From: Amycolatopsis mediterranei
GTDB lineage: Bacteria; Actinomycetota; Actinomycetes; Mycobacteriales; Pseudonocardiaceae
Direction: 5' to 3'
Length of the DNA: 64,000 nt
NCBI RefSeq assembly: GCF_026017845.1
Contig: NZ_CP100416.1
Span: 8,308,728 to 8,372,727, forward strand
Part shown: piece after piece, positions 1-7,877 of the stretch
Layout: each line of letters starts with the position of its first letter
How positions within the stretch are numbered: position 1 is the first letter of the stretch
Translations under genes and position numbers: made by a program
Notes under the pieces: model-generated
What the model was told of the DNA's origin: nothing
Databases searched by the model: none
The model's input: only the letters and a program-made list of their open reading frames with translations

Positions 1-92
1 GAGCAGGGGCAGGAACGCCAGGGCGATCAGGGTTTTCCGCATGCCCCGAGCCTGCCGCGGCGGGCCCGCGCGGACGTGGGCCCCCGGCCCCG

Positions 93-112
93 CCCCCCCC
101 CCCCCCCCCCCC
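93..112. repeat. Poly-C homopolymer, 20 nt
   Basis: Twenty consecutive C bases lie just beyond the 3' end of the dehydrogenase remnant, inside a longer C-rich stretch (about 81-135). No known function fits. Tracts like this are prone to slippage and base-calling error, and the genes just to the right carry apparent one-base indels in G/C runs, so the tract may mark poor sequence quality or misassembly. Confidence 0.9.
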
Positions 113-139
113 GCCGCGCCGCCCCCCCGCGCCCGGCGT

Positions 140-864
140 TCAGGCGCCCGGCGTGAACCGGTGTTTGAGGAAGGCGCCGGACCAGGCCATCAGGTCCGCG
201 GGGACGTAGTACCCCCGACTCGTCGTTGACGGCGTCCCAGTTCTTGGCGACGTCTTCGATCGTGGCCGCGCCGTCCTGGTGCGCGTAGCCCTCGGTCGAG
301 GCGATGAAGACCCGCGCGAAGCGGCCGGCCCCGGCCGTGTAGATCTCGCCGTTGACGGGGCAGCTCTCGTGGGCGAGGAACGCGACCATCGGTGCCACGG
401 CGTCCGACGGCATGAACGGCTGTCCCGGCACAGCCTGGGCGTCGTCTCCCAGGGGGTCGCCGCCGGCCATCCGGGTCTGCGCCGCCGGCGCGATGAGGTT
501 GACCTTGATCCCGTGCGGCTCGCCGGCCAGCTTCGCGCCGCGGGCGAGGCCGATGACTCCGGCCTTGGCCGCCGCGTACGACAGGTTGTTGTCGAGACCG
601 AACAGGCCGCTCGACGTCGTCAGCACGATCCGGCCGTAGCCCTGCTCGATGAAGTGCGGCCACGCGGCCCGCATGGTGGTGAACGACCCGAGGAGGTGCA
701 CGGCGAGGTGGCGCTCGAGGTTCTCCAGATCGAGCTCCGGCAGGCCGCCCCACCGGATGATGCCGGCGTTGTTCACCACGACGTCGATACGGCCGAAGTG
801 CTCGAGCGCCGTTCCGACGATCGCCTCTCCGCCCGCCGTCGTGGAGACGTCGTGGGCTCGCTCA
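140..864 (-). pseudogene. Short-chain dehydrogenase/reductase remnant (N-terminus lost, frameshift)
   Basis: The reading frame matches the middle and end of an SDR: VVNNAG after the cofactor domain, the catalytic Ser region (LTTSSG), the YAAAK catalytic motif and IAPAAQTRM. It resembles (3R)-hydroxyacyl-CoA dehydrogenases of beta-oxidation. The N-terminal Rossmann glycine motif (about 80 residues) is missing, and the piece abuts the end of the hydratase remnant. Near 212-216 a run of five G on the coding strand needs a one-base correction to reach the natural end YYVPADLMAW...FTPGA at 140. This is either a decayed gene or a truncated gene with added sequencing error. Confidence 0.7.
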
Positions 865-892
865 TCCGTGACTCCTCGTTGGTGGAAGTGGC

Positions 893-1497
893 TCAGCGGC
901 CGCGGAACGTCGCGCGCCACGGGCCGTTCTCGACGAAACTGCGCAGCCCGTGCCGCGCGTCTTCGCTGGCGAAGCACTTGGTGATCAGGTCGGCTTCCAG
1001 CGCCAGGCCGGCCTCGATCGGCAACGCGGTACTGGCGTCGATCGCCGGCTTGGCATAGGTGAGCGCCAACGCCCGCGCGCGTAGGTGAGGCCCAGCTCGA
1101 CGGCGACGTCGAGCACCTCGGCGTCGTCGACCACCCGGTCGATGAGCCCGATCCGGAGCGCCTCGTCGGCGGGCACGAGCCGGCCGGACAGGATGAGGTC
1201 CCTCGCCCTGGGTTGGCCGACCCCGCGCGAGCCGCGGGGTCCCGCCCGGAGCCGGGCATGATGCCGAGGGTGATTTCGGGCGGGCCGAGAACGGCGCCGC
1301 GCCCGGCGATCCGGAAGCAGGCCGCGAGGGCCAGTTCGCACCCGCCGCCCAGCGCGCAGCCGTTGATCGCCGCGACGCCACCTGCGGGGCCGTGGACAGG
1401 GCGTGGAACGCCTGCTGCCGCACCTGGTTGCGCTCGTGGAACTCGTCGGCGGTCAGGTCGAGCAGCTCTTTGACGTCGGCGCCGGCCGCGAAGTGCG
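893..1497 (-). pseudogene. Enoyl-CoA hydratase/isomerase remnant (5' truncated, several frameshifts)
   Basis: Crotonase-family sequence is spread over three frames of the minus strand: AAGADVKELLDLTADEF (oxyanion-hole region), then AAINGCALGGGCELAL, then PPEITLGIMPGSG (catalytic Glu region), then DLILSGRLVPADEALRIGL, then a C-terminal stretch ending FVENGPWRATFRGR. Each frame change can be repaired by one or two bases, mostly in G/C runs. The first 55-60 residues are absent, and an in-frame TGA sits directly before the retained part. It was probably paired with the adjacent SDR in a fatty-acid or steroid side-chain degradation operon. Confidence 0.75.
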
Positions 1498-1546
1498 GTC
1501 ACGGCTCTTCACCTCCGAGTGGTGCGCGACGCTGGTCGAGTTTAAT

Positions 1547-1564
1547 GTATCGATCGGTCGATAC
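1547..1564. promoter_or_regulatory. Inverted repeat, likely TetR-type operator
   Basis: GTATCGA-TCGG-TCGATAC, a perfect 7-bp inverted repeat around 4 bp, lies between the minus-strand hydratase remnant and the plus-strand SDR fragment. Its length and the CGATCGGTCG core resemble operators of actinobacterial TetR regulators of acyl-CoA catabolism. The intact TetR gene 480 bp to the right is the obvious candidate to bind it; this is inference. Confidence 0.5.
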
Positions 1565-1613
1565 TCCGCACCACTGCTTCGCCAGGCGTGACCGAACGAA
1601 GGGCGGAACGCAC

Positions 1614-1904
1614 ATGGTCACGGTCTCGGGCCGGCGGGTGGTGACCACCGGCGCCGAACGCGGGCTGGGCAGTGTACTCGCGATGGTGTTCGACGCCGCG
1701 GGTGCGCGACTCGGACCGGTGGCGCGTTCACACGGGCGTGGAACTCGCGGTTGGTCAGCCGCCTGTCGCTCCCCAGGAGAGCGCGACCTTGTCCGGACGA
1801 CGGCTCGCGTTGTGATCGGCCACGCTGGCGAAGTCGGCCACCGACCCTCCTGGGTGAGCGGCGTCGAACGCACCGCCAAGTTCCGTGTACCAGTTGGTCT
1901 ATGA
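1614..1904 (+). pseudogene. SDR N-terminal fragment
   Basis: Starting at ATG 1614 the protein reads MVTVSGRRVVTTGAERGLGS, a typical SDR beginning with TGxxxGLG cofactor binding and a following Rossmann beta-strand. After about 35 residues the similarity to an SDR stops and the frame runs on as unconstrained Arg/Pro-rich sequence to a stop at 1904. I read this as the 5' stub of a lost dehydrogenase. Between it and the TetR gene (1905-2039) I see no gene. Confidence 0.5.
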
Positions 1905-2039
1905 AATGGCGGCGGAAGCACTCCAAGGCTGTTCGCGCACGCTGACAAGCCCCTGCCGGCCGTTCGGTAGAGGGTGTGCTTTCTCCCTTTTCCGGGTGGA
2001 CCCGGTGCGACGTCTGAGGTGCGAATAAGCTCCTGAGCC

Positions 2040-2735
2040 ATGCCAAGACCACCGGGGCACGGGCCGGGCTTCGAGATCAAGCGCCAGGAGATCATCGACC
2101 AGGCCGCGGAGCTGTTCGCCAGGCAGGGTTACGCAGCCACCGGCATCGCGGAGATCGGGCAGGTCGCCGGGCTGGCCAAGGGTGCGCTGTACTACTACAT
2201 CTCCTCCAAGGAGAACCTGCTCGTCGAGATCCAGGACCGGGTGCTGCGCCCGCTGCTGACCTCGGCGCGCCGGATCGCGGCCCTGGACGAGGATCCGGTG
2301 CTACGGCTGCGGCTGCTGTCGCAGGCTCTCCTGGAGAACATCCTGGCCCGGCTGGACCACGTCTGGGTGTACGAGCACGACCACCGGCACCTGCGCGGCA
2401 CGAACCGCGCACGGCTGCTGCGCCAGCGTCGCGAGTTCGAGAAGATCATCCAGGACCTGCTGACCGCAGCGATGGACGACGGATCGTTCCGCAAGCTCGA
2501 CCCGCGCCTGGCCATGCTCCAGTTCCTGAACATGCACAACCACACTTACCAGTGGGTCAAGCCGGGTGGGGAGTGGGACGCGGAGACACTGGCCCGGGAG
2601 TACTGCACCACCCTCGTCGTGGGTTTCCGCAACCCCGCCTACCAGGTCGACGACCTCGAAGACCGCGTTCGCGAGTTCCTCGCCCAGCGCCAGACACCCG
2701 CGGCCGGGCTGCCGCCGGCTCCCCCGGACGCGTGA
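2040..2735 (+). CDS. TetR family transcriptional regulator
   Basis: 231 residues, the usual length for the family. Residues about 14-62 form the TetR_N helix-turn-helix, with AAELFARQGY, then TGIAEIGQVAGLAKGALYYY as recognition helix and KENLL closing it. The rest is an all-helical ligand domain of the kind seen in actinobacterial regulators of fatty-acid and steroid-derived acyl-CoA breakdown (KstR2-like in style; ligand not deducible). It is the only intact gene in the first 4.1 kb; its neighbours are remnants of acyl-CoA metabolism, so its original targets may be lost. The inverted repeat at 1547-1564 is a candidate operator. ATG 2040 fits the start of the domain. Confidence 0.9.
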   Translation: MPRPPGHGPGFEIKRQEIIDQAAELFARQGYAATGIAEIGQVAGLAKGALYYYISSKENLLVEIQDRVLRPLLTSARRIAALDEDPVLRLRLLSQALLENILARLDHVWVYEHDHRHLRGTNRARLLRQRREFEKIIQDLLTAAMDDGSFRKLDPRLAMLQFLNMHNHTYQWVKPGGEWDAETLAREYCTTLVVGFRNPAYQVDDLEDRVREFLAQRQTPAAGLPPAPPDA

Positions 2736-2746
2736 TTCACGAACGT

Positions 2747-2790
2747 TCCGATCAGGAGAGGATCGCCGCGGCGATCCTCTCCTGATCGGA
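2747..2790. terminator. 44-bp perfect palindrome, candidate bidirectional terminator
   Basis: Two 22-bp arms (2747-2768 and 2769-2790) are exact reverse complements with no spacer; the centre is CGCG. It begins 11 bp after the TetR stop and includes the last codons and the stop (2752-2754) of the converging E1-beta remnant, so half the stem is coding. Position between convergent genes suggests a terminator without a U-tract, as is common in actinomycetes. Confidence 0.6.
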
Positions 2791-3525
2791 CAGCCACACC
2801 CGCTCGAACGACGGTGTGCAGGGCGTGGGCGCGGCGGCCGCGCCCACCCGGATCACCGGGGCGTCCAGGGTCCAGAGGCCCTCCTGCGCGGCGACGGCGG
2901 CCAACTCGGCCCCCACCCGAACTGCTCGACCGCTTGGTGCGCGACGACGAGCCGGCCGGTCTTGGCCACCGAGTGCAGCACGGACTCGGTGTCGAGCGAC
3001 GCCATCGTCCGCAGGTCGATCAGCTCGACGCTGACCCCTCGGTCGCCAGCTGCTCGGCGACCGCCGCGCAGTCGTGCACGAGCGTCGAGTACGACCCCAG
3101 CGTGACGTCGGTGCCCTCCCGGCGGATGGCGGGCCGCCCGAGCGAGATCAGGTGGCTGGGGTCCCGGATCGCCGTGCGGGTGTCGGCGGGCGTCGACGGC
3201 ATCACGACGGTCAGCCCGGGGACGTGCGCGAGCAGGGCCTCAAGGCTCTGCGAGCCGCTGGGCTGCCCGACGACCTGCCCGCGCCGAACTGCGTGCGCAC
3301 GACCAGCGGGAGGCCACGGCGCCACCGGTCATGAACCGCAGCTTGGCTGCCTCGTTCGTCAGCTGGTCCAGGCACACGCCGATGAAGTCCAGGTACATCA
3401 GCTCCAACACCGGGCGGAACCCGGCATCGCCGCGCCGACACCCACGGTCGATCACGGCGATCCTGTCCGCGTCGAGGCGCCCCGCCGGCGGACGAGGGGT
3501 CGCGGGTCTCCATTCCGCCGGCTCG
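2752..3525 (-). pseudogene. 2-oxo acid dehydrogenase E1 beta subunit remnant
   Basis: Pieces of a transketolase-like E1 beta subunit (acetoin/branched-chain 2-oxo acid dehydrogenase type) occur in different minus-strand frames: LELMYLDFIGVCLDQLTNEA and RFMTGG; then SQSLEALLAHVPGL.VVMPSTPAD; then IRREGTDVTLGSYS and ELIDLRTMASLD; and the C-terminal LDAPVIRVGA...ERIAAAILS ending at 2752. The N-terminal quarter is missing and several one-base shifts lie in G/C runs (for example near 3035). With the E1 alpha remnant upstream it formed an alpha-beta operon; no E2 or E3 gene is nearby. Confidence 0.7.
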
Positions 3526-3531
3526 GCCGGG

Positions 3532-3912
3532 TCACGGTAGCCCTGCGGATTCCCCCTCGAAGTGCCCGTGCCACCGGTAGGTCTCGGCCTCGAGTAAGAC
3601 CGGGCCGCCCCCGGTGCGGAGCTTCGCCACCAGGTCGGTCACGATCTCGCCGACCACGTCGTTGCCGTCGACGTGCGCGAAGTCCACGCCGTAGCCGCGG
3701 GCACGATCAGCCAGCCGGCCGCCACGATCCTGTTGGCCCGAAGATGCCTTGCGGGGTCGGCGATGTGCATGGACCCGCCGTTGCTGCGGCACGTTCCGGT
3801 TGTCCGGCCCATCAGCTCGGCGAGCATGCCCGTCACGTCGAGGCCCTTGGCAATGCAGTGACCGTGCCCGCGATGGGTCGAGGTGACGACCTCCCGCTCG
3901 TCCAGCGGCCTG
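3532..3912 (-). pseudogene. 2-oxo acid dehydrogenase E1 alpha subunit remnant (internal deletion)
   Basis: The minus strand shows STHRGHGHCIAKGLD and ELMGR..G.C..NGGSMHIADPA, hallmark E1 alpha sequence just before the thiamine-diphosphate site. It then jumps, with about 120 residues missing, to GYGVDFAHVDGNDV and LLEAETYRWHGHFEGE. The deleted part contains the ThDP-binding GDGA..N region, so no active enzyme could be made. The N-terminus is also gone: at about 3912 the sequence abuts an acyl-CoA dehydrogenase fragment on the other strand, a rearrangement point that sequencing error alone would not create. Confidence 0.75.
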
Positions 3913-3913
3913 C

Positions 3914-4182
3914 ATGCGCGGCCTGGTCTACCGAGCCGCGTGGCTCGGCGACCAGGGCCGCCCGTTCAACCAGGAGGCCGCCATGGCCAAGCTGTACGTC
4001 TCGGAGGTGGCCAATCGCGCGGCCGGCGCCGCCGTCCAGATCCACGGTGGCTACGGCTGCATCCGCGAGTCGGCCATCTCCCGGTTCTGTGCAGACGCCA
4101 AGACCCTCGAGATCGGCGGGGCACCAACGAGGTCCAGCGCTACGTGATCGCCAAGGCGCTGACCGCGGAGGTCACCAGGTGA
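3914..4182 (+). pseudogene. Acyl-CoA dehydrogenase C-terminal remnant (frameshift)
   Basis: About 90 residues from the C-terminal helical domain of an acyl-CoA dehydrogenase are recognisable: FNQEAAMAKLYVSEVANRAA, AAVQIHGGYGCIRES, and after a one-base loss in the G run near 4120, TNEVQRYVIAKAL. The first three quarters of the gene are absent. The stop at 4180-4182 overlaps the 3' end of the converging P450 gene by 11 bp. Confidence 0.75.
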
Positions 4183-5395
4183 CCGGCAGTTCGAGGACAC
4201 CGTAGGCGAGGTAGTCGTCCTTGAACTCGAGGCGGTCGACGTCGGTGGCCAGTGCGAGGGTGGGGATGCGCTTGTAGAGCGTGCCGTAGACGACCTGGAG
4301 CTCCACCCGGGCCAGCTGCTGGCCGACGCACTGGTGGATGCCGAACCCGAAAGCGTGGTGCTGCCGGGCCTGGCGGTGCAGGTCGAGCCGCTCCGGGTCG
4401 GGGAAGACGTCGCTGTCCCAGTTGGCCACCGGCAGCGGCACGATGATGCCCTCGCCCGCCCGGATGGTCTCGCCGCCGATCTCGATGTCCTCGACGGCGA
4501 TGCGCCGCAGCCCGTGGTGGGCGATGGACAGGTAGCGCAGCATTTCCTCGACCGCCCCGGCGATGACCTTCGGGTCCTCACCGGTCCGGAAGACGTCGAG
4601 CTGCTCGGGGTTCTGCAGCAGCGCGAGGGTGCCGAGGGCGATCATGTTGGCGCTGGTTTCGTGGCCGGCGATGAGCAGCACCACCCCCAGCTGCGCGGCA
4701 CCGGCGACGTCGATCTCGCCGGCCTTGACCCGCTCGGCCAGCTCGGCGACCCACCCCTCACCCGGGGTCTCGATCCGGGTCGTGATCAGCCGCATCAGGT
4801 AGCCCATGAGCTCGCCACTGGCGCGCGCGCCTTCCTCGGCGGTGGCGTTGCGGTCGACCGCGACCGTGGCGTTGCGCTGGAACAGCTCGTGGTCTTCGTA
4901 GGGGACGCCGAGCAGTTCGCAGATCATCAGCGTCGGCAGCGGCAGGGCGAGGGCCTGGACCAGGTCAGCCGGCTTCGGGCCGGCGAGGAGGTCGTCGATG
5001 AGGTCGTCGGTGATCTGCTGGATGGCGGGGCGGAGCGCTTCGACGCGCTTGGCGGTGAAGGGAAAGGTCATCAGCCGCCGGAAGCGGGTGTGTTCCGGAG
5101 CATCGGTGTTGAAGATGGTCTGCGGGTGGTGCTGGACGTTCTCGGCGGTGGCGGCGTTCTGGTGCGGGAAGCCGGGGCGCTTCTCGTCCATGCTGACCCG
5201 GGTGTCGGACAGGATGGCGCGCTGCTCAGCGTGCCCGGTGATCAGCCACGGCGTGCTGCCGTCCCACAAGCGCACTCGCGACAACGGCTTTTCCGCCGCC
5301 GCCTCCCGCAATGCGGGCGGCGGCGCGAACGGGCATCCGGCCGCCCGGGGCGCCGGGAACTCGGTGGTCACATCATCGGCGAAGGTCTCGGTCAT
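4172..5395 (-). CDS. Cytochrome P450 (class I, bacterial CYP105/107-like)
   Basis: A full-length soluble bacterial P450 of 407 residues. Residues 243-247 are the I-helix oxygen-activation motif AGHET, 284-287 the EMLR (ExxR) motif of the K helix, and 349-356 the heme loop FGFGIHQC with the thiolate ligand Cys356 followed by VGQQLAR. It should hydroxylate or dealkylate a small organic substrate using electrons from the ferredoxin and reductase encoded just upstream (23 bp gap to the reductase). GGGAGGA precedes ATG 5395. Overall style resembles CYP105/107 members, but the substrate cannot be read from the sequence; the leading alcohol dehydrogenase suggests that the hydroxylated product is oxidised further. 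Confidence 0.95.
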   Translation of the reverse strand: MTETFADDVTTEFPAPRAAGCPFAPPPALREAAAEKPLSRVRLWDGSTPWLITGHAEQRAILSDTRVSMDEKRPGFPHQNAATAENVQHHPQTIFNTDAPEHTRFRRLMTFPFTAKRVEALRPAIQQITDDLIDDLLAGPKPADLVQALALPLPTLMICELLGVPYEDHELFQRNATVAVDRNATAEEGARASGELMGYLMRLITTRIETPGEGWVAELAERVKAGEIDVAGAAQLGVVLLIAGHETSANMIALGTLALLQNPEQLDVFRTGEDPKVIAGAVEEMLRYLSIAHHGLRRIAVEDIEIGGETIRAGEGIIVPLPVANWDSDVFPDPERLDLHRQARQHHAFGFGIHQCVGQQLARVELQVVYGTLYKRIPTLALATDVDRLEFKDDYLAYGVLELPVTW

Positions 5396-5418
5396 GTCTT
5401 CCTCCCAAGGAAAAGTGT

Positions 5419-6603
5419 TCAGGCGGCTACGGATTCGGTGAGCGCGTCGACAACTTCCTGGCGACGAAGCCGCGTCTGCTTCGGCATGTTCCAGCCGAGC
5501 ACGCCGGTCGTCCGGCCGTCTCGGGTGTAGCGGGCGACGAACCGGCCGGTGGCCACGTCACCGTCCACGACGGTCACTGCGGCGTCCGCCGGAAGCAGCC
5601 CGTGGACCTGCAGCTTGACGTGGAACTGGTCGGTCCAGTAGTAGGGCACGGGCGCATACGCCAGGTCGTCGCCGAGGACGTTGGCCGCCACGGCGTTGGC
5701 TTGTTCGGTCGCGTTGGTCCGGTTCTCCAGCCGCATCGCGTTACCGAAGCCCTCGTGGTGCCAGCGCGCGACGTCGCCTACCGCGTAGACGCCCTCGGCG
5801 GCCCGGCAGCGGGAGTCACAGAGCACGCCGTTGTCCAGCGTCAGGCCACTACCCTCGAGCCAGCCGGTCACCGGCTTCGCGCCGATGGCGACGACGACCA
5901 CGTCGGCCGGCAGCACCTCGCCGGTGTCCAGGCAGACGCCGGCGACCCGGTGCCGCCGGCTCGTGAAGCCGCTGACCCCGGTGCCCAGCCGCAGCTCGAC
6001 CCCGCCTTCGGTGTGCACCTGGGCAAGCAGTTCGCCGATCAGGGGGCCGACCTGGGCCGCCATCGGTGCCGGCTGGGGGCCGACCATGGTGACGGCCAGG
6101 CCCATCCCGGCCGCGGTGGCGGCGATCTCGGCACCGAGCACGCCTTCGCCGACGACGACGAGCCGGGACGCGGCGAGCAGGTCCGCCCGCAGCGCCAGCG
6201 TGTCCTCGAGGGTGCGGAGCACGTGGATGCCGGCGATGTCGTCCTGCCCCGGCAGGGTGCGCGGCCGGACGCCGGTGGCGAGCACGACGGCGTCCGCTTC
6301 CAGGGTGCGCCCGGAAGCCGTGCGGACGGTCCGGGTCGCCGGGTCCAGCCCGGTGGCCGCGTCCCCGAGGACGAACTCGGCGTCCAAAGCGGACAGTGCC
6401 GGCTCCGGCCGCAGCAGCGTCCGGTCGATCTCCCAGTTCCCGGCGAGCACCTGCTTGGACAGCGGTGGCCGGTCGTAGGGCAGGTGCGTCTCGGCCCCGA
6501 GCACCGTCAGCTCGCCGCCATAGCCCCGGCGCCGCAGCGATTCCACTGTGGAGAGGCCGGCCGCGGACGCGCCGACCACCAGAACACTCCGGGGTGTGTT
6601 CAC
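5419..6603 (-). CDS. NAD(P)H-dependent ferredoxin reductase (FAD)
   Basis: 394 residues from a GTG at 6603 that overlaps the ferredoxin stop (GTGA). The FAD motif VLVVGASAAGLSTVESLRR opens the protein, the NAD(P)H Rossmann motif VVVGEGVLGAEIA lies in the middle, and GVYAVGDVA is the second FAD-contact motif, as in rhodocoxin/putidaredoxin reductases. It passes electrons from NAD(P)H to the ferredoxin and on to the P450. A longer in-frame ATG at 6774 would read through the ferredoxin gene in another frame and gives Arg/Pro-rich nonsense, so I rejected it. Confidence 0.93.
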   Translation of the reverse strand: MNTPRSVLVVGASAAGLSTVESLRRRGYGGELTVLGAETHLPYDRPPLSKQVLAGNWEIDRTLLRPEPALSALDAEFVLGDAATGLDPATRTVRTASGRTLEADAVVLATGVRPRTLPGQDDIAGIHVLRTLEDTLALRADLLAASRLVVVGEGVLGAEIAATAAGMGLAVTMVGPQPAPMAAQVGPLIGELLAQVHTEGGVELRLGTGVSGFTSRRHRVAGVCLDTGEVLPADVVVVAIGAKPVTGWLEGSGLTLDNGVLCDSRCRAAEGVYAVGDVARWHHEGFGNAMRLENRTNATEQANAVAANVLGDDLAYAPVPYYWTDQFHVKLQVHGLLPADAAVTVVDGDVATGRFVARYTRDGRTTGVLGWNMPKQTRLRRQEVVDALTESVAA

Positions 6604-6800
6604 GCGTCCTCGCTCAGGTGGATCGCCATAGCCGGGCAGACACTGGCGGCTTCGCGGACGCTGTCGTGCAGGTCGGCCGGCGGCTCGCTGAGGAGCAGGA
6701 CGACGATGCCGTCCTCGTCGCGCTGGTCGAACACGCCGGGCGCGACCATCGCGCACGTCCCGGCGGCGCAGCACTTCTCCTGATCGACGGATACCTTCAT
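6600..6800 (-). CDS. 3Fe-4S ferredoxin (P450 redox partner)
   Basis: 66 residues. Cys10/Cys11, Cys16 (CCAAGTC) and a later Cys-Pro (ASVCPAMAI) match the three-cysteine pattern of actinobacterial P450 ferredoxins, in which Ala/Gly replaces one ligand of a 4Fe-4S site, giving a 3Fe-4S cluster. AAGGAGAA sits just before ATG 6800; a longer frame to 6854 adds an unrelated N-terminus and was not chosen. It lies 19 bp after the alcohol dehydrogenase and overlaps the reductase start, so the three are co-translated. Confidence 0.93.
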   Translation of the reverse strand: MKVSVDQEKCCAAGTCAMVAPGVFDQRDEDGIVVLLLSEPPADLHDSVREAASVCPAMAIHLSEDA

Positions 6801-6819
6801 GGCTGTTCTCCTTGTTCTG

Positions 6820-7833
6820 TCAGTCGAAGGTGACGACGACTTTGTCGGCGGCACCGGGGGTGGCCGCGGTCTCGAGAGCCGTCAGCACGTCGGTGAACGG
6901 GAAGCGGTGGCTGATGATGCGGCCGAAGCGGTCCTGGTTGGCGACGATGTCGTCGGTCACCTGGAAGATCTCCTGCGGGTAGCCCATCGCCGTGACGATG
7001 GTCGGCTCGACGCCGAGCAGGGCGCCGAAGTCGACGGGCACCGGCTTCTTGTGCACGGCCACGATGCCCAAGGTCGCGTTCGCCTTGGCCGCGGCCAGTG
7101 CGGTGTCGATCACGGCCGGGGCACCGGCGGCGTCGAGGTAGATGTCGGTGCCCGCGCGGGGTGCGCCCATCACGGTCGCGCCGGGGCCGTGCAACTCGGT
7201 GAGCCGGGCGGCGACGTCCTCTTCCGCGGAATTGATGACGGCGTCCGCGCCGATCGCGAGTGCCTTCTCGAGCCGGGCCGGCTGGACGTCGATCACGACG
7301 ACGTGCTTGGCTCCGCTGATCCGGTAGCCGAGCACCGCACCGAGGCCGATCGGCCCCGCCCCGAACACGGCGACCGTGTCCCCGGGCTGCGGGGCGGTGC
7401 GGTTCACCGCGTGCCGCGCCACGGCCATCGGTTCGTTGATCGCCGCCAGGTCGAACGGCAGGTTCCGCGGGATGATCCGGAGCTCACGGCCGGGCTCGGC
7501 GTCGCGGAACACCAGGTACTCGCTCAGCGCCCCCATCGGCCCGCCGCTGCCGAGCAGCTGCGAACCGGGCGCCAGCGGGTTCATCACCACGTGGTCGCCG
7601 GGCGCGAACCCGGTGACCTCGGCCCCGACTTCGACGACTTCACCAGCACCTTCGTGGCCGAGCGGGGTGGCGCCCTGCCGCGGAGGAATGCCCCCGATGG
7701 TCACGTAGTAGGCGTCCGACCCGCAGATGCCGCAGGCCCGCATCCGGACCAGGACGTCCCTCGGACCGGGTGAAGGCTTGGGCACTTCCACCACGTCGAC
7801 CCTGCCGGGACCGGTGACCAGGACGGATTTCAT
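6820..7833 (-). CDS. Zinc-dependent alcohol/polyol dehydrogenase (MDR family)
   Basis: 337 residues from ATG 7833, preceded by GGAGG. Catalytic zinc ligands are visible in CGICGSD, GHEGAGEVVEVG and NEPMAVA; the NAD(P) Rossmann motif is VFGAGPIGLG. The lobe that normally carries four cysteines for structural zinc instead reads NPLAPGSQLLGSGG, without cysteines, so this enzyme binds only the catalytic zinc, as some sorbitol-dehydrogenase-type relatives do. First gene of the P450 operon, probably oxidising the alcohol made by the P450, or feeding NAD(P)H to the reductase. Confidence 0.88.
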   Translation of the reverse strand: MKSVLVTGPGRVDVVEVPKPSPGPRDVLVRMRACGICGSDAYYVTIGGIPPRQGATPLGHEGAGEVVEVGAEVTGFAPGDHVVMNPLAPGSQLLGSGGPMGALSEYLVFRDAEPGRELRIIPRNLPFDLAAINEPMAVARHAVNRTAPQPGDTVAVFGAGPIGLGAVLGYRISGAKHVVVIDVQPARLEKALAIGADAVINSAEEDVAARLTELHGPGATVMGAPRAGTDIYLDAAGAPAVIDTALAAAKANATLGIVAVHKKPVPVDFGALLGVEPTIVTAMGYPQEIFQVTDDIVANQDRFGRIISHRFPFTDVLTALETAATPGAADKVVVTFD

Positions 7834-7877
7834 CGTGAACCTCCAAGTGGTTGGGAAACCTTTGTGAAACGCCGCCA

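Noticed and set aside
6604..6774. 57-residue N-terminal extension of the ferredoxin reductase
   Set aside because: It overlaps the ferredoxin gene in another frame, is Arg/Pro-rich and has no motif; GTG 6603 begins exactly before the FAD motif and overlaps the ferredoxin stop.
5311..6783. Long plus-strand open frame opposite the ferredoxin reductase and P450 start
   Set aside because: Its sequence is His/Gly/Val/Asp-rich antisense of a real gene with no motif or ribosome site, typical of high-GC antisense frames.
6799..7773. Plus-strand open frame opposite the alcohol dehydrogenase
   Set aside because: Antisense shadow of the dehydrogenase; composition is biased and no domain is visible.
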